Shown: positions 10,584-22,500 of the stretch, piece by piece | Layout of the letters: the number at the start of each line of letters is the position of its first letter | How positions within the stretch are numbered: position 1 is the first letter of the stretch | Assembly: GCF_000003605.2 (NCBI RefSeq) | Contig: NW_003107092.1 | Coordinates: 11,576 to 40,984 of the forward strand | Length of the DNA: 29,409 nt | Source of the DNA: Saccoglossus kowalevskii | Taxonomy: Eukaryota; Hemichordata; Enteropneusta; Harrimaniidae | Direction of reading: 5' to 3' | Program-made: the position numbers and the translations under genes | The notes under the pieces: model-generated | What the model saw: only the letters and a program-made list of their open reading frames with translations | Told to the model about the DNA's origin: nothing | Database searches by the model: none

Positions 10584-13500
10584 GTAAGTCCGACAGTATA
10601 ACTTCCTTATATAAGAAATGTTCACCCACTAGTAATAATAATCACGCAACATGTACATGTCGTAGCTTTCATAATTTCCATGCATTCGTGTATGAGATAG
10701 AAATTCATAAAAATGTCATTGATATATGTAATTTTGTATTATTTCCGAATGCATCACAGCTTTTATTGTCCAACGCCATTTTGATGCATAAACAGAAATA
10801 TCACATGTTACGACCACTTAATATTTATTTATTTATTATTTATAAATTGTGATTTAGTGTTTAAAAGCAATGGTGAAATTGTGATTTTTTTCGGTATCGT
10901 GATACATTATAAATGCGTCACCTGTGTGGGGGTGGGACCGAGTAGTTCGTGAACATGCATCAAAAACGAAAACACAATGTCACAGTTGTTTAAATGGTGT
11001 GATAATTTGTGCGTACATTTGTATAGCTGGTATCGCAGTCTGTTGCAACACGCGGCGTGTCAATCGCAAGGGCATTATTGTGAATAATATAATAGGAAAT
11101 AAAATGTTATTTTATTATAACATTACGTTATATATTTTATACTTCACACTAATTTGGCCATAATGTGGTCACATAGCATTAATGAGGGTATTTATTCAGG
11201 GGTAATGGTCATTATTGTTAATTCCATTGGCGCATGAATAGTCGTATTTGTGATGCCTGGTAAATAATTTTCTATTTTAGTGAACACATGACTGCACTAT
11301 GTTTGCCCCCGGCAATGTAATCGTGTATAATAACTTACAACTCATTAGCAGTTGCACATATGTTGTTCCATTGGAAGATAACAGGTTAAGCATGTAACGA
11401 TTGCATGGTTTTAGACTGCGTTAATAGCAATATATGCAGCGCACGTGTGGGTTAACCTCAAATAATAACTGAAATTTAATTTGCAAAAATGTACTGCGCA
11501 GTTGGATTCCAATATTACATATATATGTGGACATGTTTCTCCTTTATAAACTCGTCCATATATCAAAAATCAAACGAACAACAGTGTTTCGAATCAACCT
11601 AAAGACGTGATGGCAGAACTTAAATCTATGTTAACCAACTAGCATGACAATTAATTTTGCAATGGAATTGTCTGTTTGTTCCTATCCGATTACGGCAAAC
11701 GATTTTTGGTTGGCAACAGTGATATGAACTGTTCCGTGTCATGTGTTATTTTTAATCATTTTGAGTGTAATATTTGTGTAATATAAACACCTGTTACCTG
11801 TTATTGCCTATACAGTTAATTGTATCATATAAACTTGAGTATAAATACCATCATACTATTATATTTTGTCTTTAATTCACGTAAACAAATGATGTATTCT
11901 TGTCTCACTGTGTATCAGACAACATGATGACTGAACTTATCTATGTTCAAACACTGTAAATGGGAATAGTCTCGTTCGTTTCCGTTGGATACATGAATGA
12001 AAAGTTATAAAAACTTACGATGTTTTATTCATGTTGAGTGCGATTCTCAAGTACACATACTAATTAGGAAAAGGAATTATCTCGGGTTGTTCTTGTTCTA
12101 TTTCGATTTGCAATTCACGTATTAAGTTCAACGTTAATGTCTACAAGCCACCGAAACAAACGCGTTTAGACACAGGGAGTTGGACAAACTTATGTATTTT
12201 AATAAATTATTAAATAATAAATTGTTATATAACTTTTCTTTTACCCCTCCTGGTCTTTTACCCCCCCCCCCTTGTTCATATCACTCTTTTCTTCATCACA
12301 ACTTAGTTACGCGCTAATGTTATATGCAAATTTTAACGCGCGATGTAGACACGCCCTATTATAGTAAAATATCCCAAGGGTTGAAACGCGCCAGGACTGT
12401 GGCATGAGTACAACCGTAAAGCCGGTGGGCATTTAATTTATTCATGAGATGCATTAATAAACATGGAATGCTGCGCGCGAATTTGTTCTAATCCGGCGAG
12501 TGTAATCTCCGACGCGACGTAACTTCAATGAATCAGTGACTCTTCTGTAAAATNNNNNNNNNNNNNNNNNNNNNNNNNNNNNNNNNNNNNNNNNNNNNNN
12601 NNNNNNNNNNNNNNNNNNNNNNNNNNNNNNNNNNNNNNNNNNNNNNNNNNNNNNNNNNNNNNNNNNNNNNNNNNNNNNNNNNNNNNNNNNNNNNNNNNNN
12701 NNNNNNNNNNNNNNNNNNNNNNNNNNNNNNNNNNNNNNNNNNNNNNNNNNNNNNNNNNNNNNNNNNNNNNNNNNNNNNNNNNNNNNNNNNNNNNNNNNNN
12801 NNNNNNNNNNNNNNNNNNNNNNNNNNNNNNNNNNNNNNNNNNNNNNNNNNNNNNNNNNNNNNNNNNNNNNNNNNNNNNNNNNNNNNNNNNNNNNNNNNNN
12901 NNNNNNNNNNNNNNNNNNNNNNNNNNNNNNNNNNNNNNNNNNNNNNNNNNNNNNNNNNNNNNNNNNNNNNNNNNNNNNNNNNNNNNNNNNNNNNNNNNNN
13001 NNNNNCAAATTTGCATATAACATTAGCGCATAACAAATTTGTGATAAAGGAAAGAGTGGTATAAACAAGGATCAGTGATTACTTGAAATCAATACCAAGA
13101 AGGGTGGGTAAAGGAAAAGTTATATAACAATTTATTATTTAATAATTTATTAAAATACATAAGTTTGTCCAACTCCCCGTGGTTTAGATAAGTATCTTTA
13201 TCAAAATCATCTACGTGAGACCAACACTTGTCGACTATCACAGTACAGGTTTTCTATGATTTCCTCTCTTGTAATTGCCCCCTTCAAGATCTCAGAAGTA
13301 TTTTCAAATGAGTAGCAATTCATTAATCGAAAATTTTAGAAATACATTACCCTATTCTACATTAATTACAACGGAAACATACAATGAACTGAAATGATTA
13401 ACCAGCCCGAGGTCAAAGAACAAACACCCGCGTATTATCTACGAGGTCCAATCATCTAAGTGGCCCTATACGATTTCTACCTGCTTTTGTGGACGTTTTA

Positions 13501-16500
13501 AAATAATAATACTCGTTTTATTCACTAAACAAGATACGCTACATCTTCAACCATCCTAGATTTACCATAAAGACATATGGTACTGTCATTCAAGTTATTG
13601 AAACCCGTATTTCAGATTACGTAGATACATCGAATACCTTGCTATTATGCACACACGCATTTATGAAAATAAACTAATACAAATATATTGATTTCACCAC
13701 AAATATAGGTCACCTGCAATGTGTCATTTGACAATGTTGACAACCGCGTATTAGTATCATCGTTACTTTAATGATTAATATTCCATGGCTTATTCAAGCT
13801 ATTAATAATCAATGACTCGTCTCTGGGGTACGCGCAGAAATTAGCACTAGGTCGCAAAGGTCGTGTGACACCGAGGTTTTTTCTTGAATATTAATTCGTT
13901 GTGGCTACTGTAGTGCAGCTTCTGTTTGTGTAACAAAATGCAATAGATAATTCATTACATGCTGTCATATATATTATAAATAAAAAAACAACGAGAAACA
14001 CTGTTTAAGACGGTGAACACACATGCTTAGCGATACAAAACCACTAATCACTCAACAAAAGATATGATAAATTCAGCAAGGCTGCTTTTTGGAATGTGTG
14101 GAATCGTGAGTAAATTATACAATCCAGTACCAACAGTTTGGGGGATCATAGACACATATGATATGACATGCATGTACGCTGCAATTTGATTGAGGTCATA
14201 TTTGATATCACCCAAAACAGCAAGCGAACGTGGTTAATTCTTTGGAAGATACAATTGCGCATGTGCAGAACTCAATACCCTTACACTGGTCAATCGTTTG
14301 AACTGTGGAAGTCAGTAATTTAACTGAAAGAAACGGGTTTTGAAGTAGGTATGGATTCGGTTCCGTTGACAGCACATTGCACATTATAATATAGTGCTTA
14401 TAAAATAAAAATGGAAGACTTGAAAGACAACAGAAAAAAGTGTTCACCATAGAATTAAAAAATCGGTTATCATATCGACGGTTTGTTTTTCAGATATTTG
14501 GGCAGTTTGTCGTTGTTTTAGAGATTACAAATCCATAAAGTAATAAGATTAACACAAACCCCCAAATTATGCAAATTAGTGTCCGTCGTCACGTAATAAT
14601 TGCCATTATCCAATACTACATCAAATATGACAAATTATGATGTGTTAATATTCGTCATCGACAGAAAGTTTTGAAGCCATTTTGTTATCTTTTAAAAATA
14701 ATTGCCCACAAAGATTACATTTGAAATGACCTGAACAGGCTTGGAAAAAAGGCAAATATTTTGTTTTTGTTTTGTCCATATTGCACACATCATTACGTAT
14801 CTAGTTGTAATACTATGATTCCCCGAAGGTCAATCCCTAAAGACAATATAATTAATTAATGCATAATATGTGTACAACTGAATCCTTTGACCAATCAAAT
14901 ATGCACTTTATAATCTTAGTGTCTACGTATACCATACAAATTAAACAAAGTTATTCAGTATATTATATTGTCAAAATAGAACAACTATGCCGCTATTAAT
15001 AATAAATGTCACATTCGATGTAGGTTTTACAAATTACGTGTTTTGTTATTTCCATATTATATTGTTGAACACGACAGATTCGGTTAAAAATACGCTACAT
15101 CCGTTCATTGAAGGATGAACATCACTGTTGGTTTTTGACAAAATGGCGAATCTCTGGCTGCTCGGGCGCCATTTTTACATACTATAGGTTGTTTGTTTAA
15201 ATGTAAATTGTTCAAGTACATCACAAGACAAAACGACAATTGTTCATGTTTCATCAGTGAATATAATTTGGTATTATTTGACCTCATGACGTAGATACTG
15301 GTTTCACTGCCGTAAAACGATCGAGGTATAGAAACTCTGTTTACTAAAATATCAGCAAGTTTTTAATTCCATTTATTGCTTGTAGTTAGAGGAGTAAGTA
15401 AATGGTCGAGGTTATTGACCTTATGATACTATTCTTAAAAACGTGTTGAACTTTTTTCTCTTTGAAAGTAAATCACATCATTGAGATTTAAAAAAATATT
15501 GATAGTGGCAAATCAGAAAAACACTCCGACGTCATACATTGATACAATAGCATAAATCAATTACTATAGCTACATTAGCAATCATGACAACATTTGAGTG
15601 ATCACTGCATTCTTAAAAAGCAATATTTACTCTAGCTGTCAAATATGTTAGCATTCAGTTGATTTATTATGTTATCAATACCATTATATTTCAAATATGA
15701 TGAATTACTCAATTACAAACGCTTGAACTAACACATTTTTAGAAATACCATGCATTCATAGCAGTTCAATAGACGCGAATTCTATTCATTTTCATTATTG
15801 CTTTAAAATGGTATGACGGTGTGCTCACATATTTAGCAAATGCACTCAGAACACTGTGTAATGATTTGTTTCGATTTAGGGTGATTAGTTAACATAGAGA
15901 CCGAATTAACACTGAGGGTTTTAACAGATATGAATGATTAAATACTTAGTATATAGTATATTTAGTGTACATCTAAAAAATAAAATTTTGTGACCAAGTT
16001 TAAACGTGTTTACATAAATTGATGGATTACCCTGACAGTAATAACACATTCACCTTGCTTAAAAGGAAATACATACAGGATATCGTTCGTGTTATTAGTT
16101 GCGGATGTCCTGCATTCACACAATGATTGACGTATCATGAGTATTAAACCATTGTTAGTTAATTTATAGTGACATAAATGGATATTGTCCCATAACACGT
16201 TAATAGTCAAGGTCAATACAAGAATGAAAACTCATTTTCACTGCAGTATCAACCACCTGGTGCACATATCTACAATTTGTTTGTGAACATCATTATTCAC
16301 CTTACATATTAATAGGATTCCAAGAGTTAAAGGTGTTCAAGTAAACGTCATTACGTAGTTTTTTGGCTAAGAACTGATGGTAAATATGTGCAACATTGAG
16401 CTTTCTAACTCAGGTAGTCAACGGCATATCATGATGTTTTGTAGCCCCTATGTATGATTTCGAACTATTCAACACCCAGTCATAAACAGCATTAACTCGA

Positions 16501-19500
16501 TGAACGATTAGCGTATATAGTAATAAACCAAAAACGTAAGTTAATCAATTACTCTTGCATTTAAAGTATTCCAGTGTCCGTTAATTGACAATATATTTAT
16601 ACATTTCCGCTTAACCTCATAAAATAAGCGAACTTCCTTAGTATGGCTGACAAAAACTATGTTTATGCAGACTGGAACATGACTTAGGAGGTTTCAAAGT
16701 AGAGAATAATGTGATTTGTGTGCTACATCAACGAGCAGTGGAATCGTGTAGTCTCCGATAATGTACCTTTACCTTACTTTATATTCAGACAAGGCTACCG
16801 GATATTGCAATCGATGAGGCTGCTTCCCTTAATAGTCTCATATTGTTACTCTTTCAAATAAAGATTTCCTTTTTGCTCAACACTAGGACATTTAATTTGC
16901 AGCAGGAGAAAGTCCTGTCGCCTCCTAATAGCACCCAATTTGTGTTATTACACTTCATACTGACATGAGTTTGATTGAAAGATGCTGTTCGGGGCTTTCA
17001 GACGGTGCCGAATTTCTGTCTCATTTGCAGTAGTTTGTGTGGTAAACCAGTTATCTTCAAGTCTTACTTCTGACATATTTATAGATCGCTTTGGCATTGG
17101 TACCTATGATGGTGCAATCTTACTACCCCAATAGTATTTTGCATATGCAAATAAAATAAAATACAATAAGTTGACAAAATAAATGTCCAATACCATCAAC
17201 TAATCTGTCATAATTTCATAGTTTTACCGATAATGTCTCAATTCCTTGGAATTGTCCGAAGAGGATATTGATCAATTAGCCTTTATAGTTTCACTGTGAT
17301 TGACACGTCAGGCACCGGATAAAACACATGCCTTGGTGAATACTCAAATACACTCGTCTTAATTTCACATTCACGCTGACTATTTCGAATGGTGATTATA
17401 TTATGTTTGCCTGTCACCAGCATACTGTATGGCGATAAAAATAGTATTCTGTTTTTGTTTGTTTTTTTGCCACAGGTGATCTGTCGCATTGCTATCCTGT
17501 TTTGTTTGAGATGGGACATTTAAGATATCAGGTGCAGACATCTTGATTGTTTACGTATTCAAATATAATCATTGTATTCGTGATGGGCACGATCGGGTCA
17601 GTTTGCCGCGATTCAGAAATGTCGGTGACGTGCACGTGGTCTGCATCCTTGATAATTTTCTGGATATTAGCTTTAAACATAGCCTATGGTTATAAACTAC
17701 GCACACAAATAATCCTAGTAGTATATAGTTGTGTATGTGTTGCTTCATTAAATTTAAAACACATAATTCTTTGCTATATTTGAAAGAGAATTTGATTTGT
17801 ATAATAAATTATATATGTGATTACTTCGGGAATATTCGTAATAAGCAACACTTGAATACTAACGATACATTCAATAATGTCAGTAAAAATAATAAAACTA
17901 TTATTCAAAATGAATATTGGTTTAAAGGTCAGGTTATCCCACCTTTACCCCCCTCCCATCTCAATTTCATTAAGATTACTAGTATGGCGTGTGTGTGTGA
18001 ATATATAGTGCATGTTTTTATACAGAATTATATTGAACCGATATGAGAACATGACAAGGACCATATTTCTATGACACATCTACACCAAATGTCTCCGCAA
18101 GTAACACCCGTACATTAGTAAACTGAGCTTTGATCTCACCATTAAAGTCTTACAGAGACGCCAAGTGTAAATATCGATCACTTTATGGGTTCGATTTAAT
18201 TTCTATCGTGGGACCGGAGTAAACTTCATCATACTGCTGGAGGTGATCGGTTCATATACTTTGTGTCAGGAATACTGAAACAGTATGTGACAGTATGTGA
18301 TAAATATCAAAGATCAACTTAAATACACTTGGTTTATATACCACTAGACTTACATGTAAGGGATATTTTAGATAATAATGCTGTTTTCTAAAGCGGGAGG
18401 GTCGTCACCTGAGCACGCAACCGACGATAACAACTCACGCTAAAACACAAAGGCTCATGGTTATACGCTTGTTTGTAAACAATAACACGCTATGGCCATC
18501 TGACGCAGACGCAGATGACGACTCCCCCGCTTTAAGTAAGTATTATCCCCATTCCAAATTTTAGAACTCTCTTTACAGTTTTTAATCAACAACTGTTAGT
18601 TAATTTAGTTGCGTTCTTATTATAGTCTTATTGCCACACCATTGTCTTATTGTTATGATTATGATAGTGCGAATTTCAACATTTAGAATTGCATAGCCAT
18701 GATTCAAGTTAGGAAGTTTTGTGGCAACATCAACTTGACCTGGAATAGTCAAGCTGTGTGACACTAAACTTGTGTAATGCTTTATTTGGAGTCGTGTGTA
18801 TTGTGAGTGATCGGCTGATATTTATCGAAAATCTACTCTCCTAGACTTAATAGAGTTAAAGTTCGCGACAGTTGTGTGTATTAGCTTCTGACGTCTCGTA
18901 TTGGCTATTTATGACGTAGGGGCAATCTATTAATCAGCTTAGGTTCATTACGGACAAGACAAGGTCAGTAACCAGCAAATCGATTAATGGCTAATGTACA
19001 ATTCAATGGAATAGAGGACATACTGTGTTCGCATAGCAGTTCATGGTAATATAATATTTAGTGCGCTTTGAAAACTTGATACAAGTACATTTCTGAAGAC
19101 AGATTTTCCCCCATTTGTTTTTAATATATGGTATGAGATAACGAGAATACCAAAAATGCGAGTCGCACTACTTGAGTACATACATTGCGGTATTCTTGTT
19201 ATAACATTATTATTATACTTTTTAGAAATAATGTAATAAGATATTATTGTCTGTAATGACAATAAAAAACGTGTTGCGCTAAGCGAACTTTTGCGTTAAT
19301 TGACGTGATTATGCGTTCAATATCAACAAAAAAATTGACGTCAATATCGAGGAGCGCGTCAATGTTGGTTACGTGGTTTACCCCATATTAGAAGCAAATC
19401 GAACGTTAGGATAAATTTTGCTATTTTTTGAAACGTGTACTGATACGGCTTTTCACGGAACAGAAAATGTTATTGTTATCGGTGCTATCGGTGACCAAAG

Positions 19501-22500
19501 TAATTTTGTAACGTATTTGCTTGGTATATGCTGTTTTGCTGTAAATGATGTTAGTTATACTAATATCCTATATAATGTTAATTTCCAGATGATAATTACT
19601 TATCTAGTGAAGAACGACTACTGCATCACTTACTGGACAACTACACTGTACTATCCCGTCCAATCCATGAAGTAAATGACACGGTAGAAGTCTTTTTCTG
19701 GATGTCCTTAACACAATTAATAGATGTGGTACGTATACATTGAATAGTAAACATTTCCATCAATGGTGGCACGCCATGAATGTGCGTGGCAATGCACCTA
19801 ATAACGCATAGATAGATTATTATTTGTTATTTTTTCAGGAAATTATGACATTCTTATGTTTTCATTAAATAGTGGGAATTTCGTTCCGAAATTAGTTGTA
19901 TTTTGTCAATAATCATCTTTATTAATGGATAACGTATGTATTTAATTTTTAAGAATCATTGTGGCGTTCGTAATTTTTCTAATTATAAATATTGTTTTGG
20001 TGGATAACATTTTCATTTTTTTCTTCAGGACGAGAAAGCTCAAATAATCACGACTAGTGCGTGGATATATCAGGTGAGTAATTAGTATATTTTGATTCCT
20101 TTTATCTGAGCAGTTCGTTCTTATTTCATCTGACGTTTGTTTTAAATCTACCGTTCACCTTGGGTTTTCCATTATCAAATGAATCTATGGTTTGATTGGA
20201 ATGTCAGAATTAATTTGGCAAAATAAAGAAATACGATACAGGTAATATATCCATGCTATTTATACCACACGGTATAGACTATAAGATTAGATCATAACTA
20301 AATGTGAGTGGTATTATCAGAAGAAATCAAAGAGGATCATCAAAGTGCAATACATAAACTATTTTAGGAAGCTTTTAGGTAATCATTATATAATGAAAAA
20401 AGGGACCGAGCTTAGATTACATTTAAAATAAAGATTGAAGCAATTTGTTCTATGAATAAATATTACGTAGAATTAAACCTCGGGATAAAATACAGATATA
20501 TACAGATTGTTTTGAAACCTGGTAAATCACATTACCAGGGAGAATTAGTCACTATCATAAATATGATATATCTTCCCAAATGAGTTCAAATAGCAAATGT
20601 GATCTGAAATCTTACTAAATGTAATTTAAATAAAATTGTGAGCATGCGCAGATGCATTTGTATTTGAGGCAATGTTGATAGTAGGTAAACATAAAGCATT
20701 GTTAGTCATTAGTGTTCATAACTGTTACGTCAAATGGTAGTATTTACAGCAATGCGCAAATGTGCAAATTTGAAAATAACAATAATAATAAGTGGAAAAG
20801 ATAACATAAAATGTGCCACATTAGCTGTTACGCAATACTCTTTTATGGAAGAACTACTCTACATCCATATCAGCTGCAATAACTGTGTTCTTAACATACA
20901 ATTAGTCATAGCGATTAGAATTCCATGACACACTAGTCCTCCATCATAGTCTTTTGCTGTAAGCGATTGTATATTGTGTAAGTCATTTAAGATTAGAATA
21001 AAAAAAAATACCAGTTTAATCAACTACCTTTTCAATATCTACATATAGTTTTTATATTTGAATGATAAACCTCAATCTCGAAAAGGGTAGTTTACCATAA
21101 TGAGGTCAGAAGTCTAAAATATGATTGAAAAAACTATAGTTCCAGGTGAAATAATTGTTTACCCAAATAAGACTCGGGACAACATTATTTTGGGCAACTG
21201 ATAGTATTTAAAAAAAGTTATTTGAATATAAATATTAAAGTTTAGTGTGTTTTCATATGCATATCCTCGGGTTTATCTTTGCAGTCGTGTACAGATTTCC
21301 CATTCTGACTTGGTATAATACATTTTATTATTTTAGAAATATTAATCACAACTCATAACAATTGAACAATGCATAATTCGATGAATTATATAAAAGTGTC
21401 GTATTTTATATATAATGATAATGTGTCACGATTATGTAAATGTGTATCGGTTCTTTTAGGAATGGACAGATCATCGATTATCATGGCGTGAATGCGACTA
21501 TGAAGGTCTTACATCTGTAGTTGTGCCAGTTGGAAGAATTTGGAATCCGGATCTTTCTCTTTTAAACAGGTTAGCTTTACGTATTTATGTCTAGTATTAT
21601 ATCTCTTATAGTAACAATATACGAACACTTATTTAAATTTATGATCAGTTTCAAATTTTGTTTCGAATTATCACATTGTCAATGTGTTGACTATAAAGTC
21701 ACTGTACACATTTATAACGGTAATATTGTATTTTTTTTCTACAATTTTCCGAAAGTGACGACAATGAATTCGAAGGATTTCCCAGGCTAAATATCAATGG
21801 ATTGAACCTGATTTTACATAGCAACGGAGTTGTGTTCAAGGTCACGCCACAAATCCTCCATACACCGTGCATCATGGACATTACATACTTTCCCGTCGAC
21901 GTCCAGAGCTGTGAGTACGAATTCGGAATGTGGGCGTACACAGACAGGCAGGTGGTCCTGCGACCCCAGCAAGACAACGCACCTCTGGAAAAGTACATAC
22001 CTAATGTAGAGTGGGATATTTTAACAACAAAAGCAGTCGCCATCGCAAAAACCTTCATGGGTGTGTCAGACACCTTCACGAGCATAATCGTTACCATGGA
22101 AATCAAACGTAAACCACTGTATTATATTGTAAATTTGATTCTTCCATGTGTAGTTGTATCAATGCTGACTGTGGTAGTATTTTGTCTACCATCGGTGTCA
22201 ACGGACAAAGTCAGTCTGAGCATTTCACTCTTGCTGACAATATACGTATTTAATCTTCTCGTAATTGACTTGTTACCCGCCACGTCCGTTGAGCTGCCGT
22301 ATGTGACTGTCTATCTCCTCTTCAGTATAATATTAATCGGACTCTCCGTTATGTTGACTGCGTTCGTGTCTAGACTATATAACAGAGCGGATCGGTGTCC
22401 TACGAGAGTTCCTAACTGGGCTAGGAACATTCTGCTAGGAAAACTTGCTGATATCCTGCTAGTAAAACGAAGGGGGACAAGAAAGAAATCTGTATATTCT

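Larger units (their letters stand above)
12171..13181. mobile_element. Non-autonomous DNA transposon with long terminal inverted repeats, interior partly unsequenced
   Basis: The left arm (12171 to about 12333) and the reverse complement of the right arm (13006-13181) match over more than 160 bp with small indels. Both tips read CAC(A/G)GGGAGTTGG, and GTTTAGA is duplicated outside them. The right arm starts directly at the gap, so it may be longer. Bases 12334-12553 are interior sequence. The visible part has no transposase frame. CANRG-type ends with a 7-bp target duplication would suit a P-like or hAT-like family, but this is only an inference; the family cannot be named from the visible sequence. 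Confidence 0.85.
10584..19588 (+). other. Intron 1 of the complete nAChR-like gene (9005 bp in this assembly)
   Basis: Donor GTAAGT, acceptor AATTTCCAG. It contains the gap-interrupted inverted-repeat element (12171-13181), a YY1-like inverted pair (15140-15175), a candidate alternative first exon (17619-17688), a 142-bp MITE-like element (18391-18532) and a CRE-like cluster (19301-19361). Its true length is uncertain because of the 452 Ns. No nested gene is recognised on either strand. Confidence 0.75.

Noticed and set aside
12454-13068. Three minus-strand open frames of 163-204 codons
   Set aside because: They are almost entirely made of N from the assembly gap; no real coding content.
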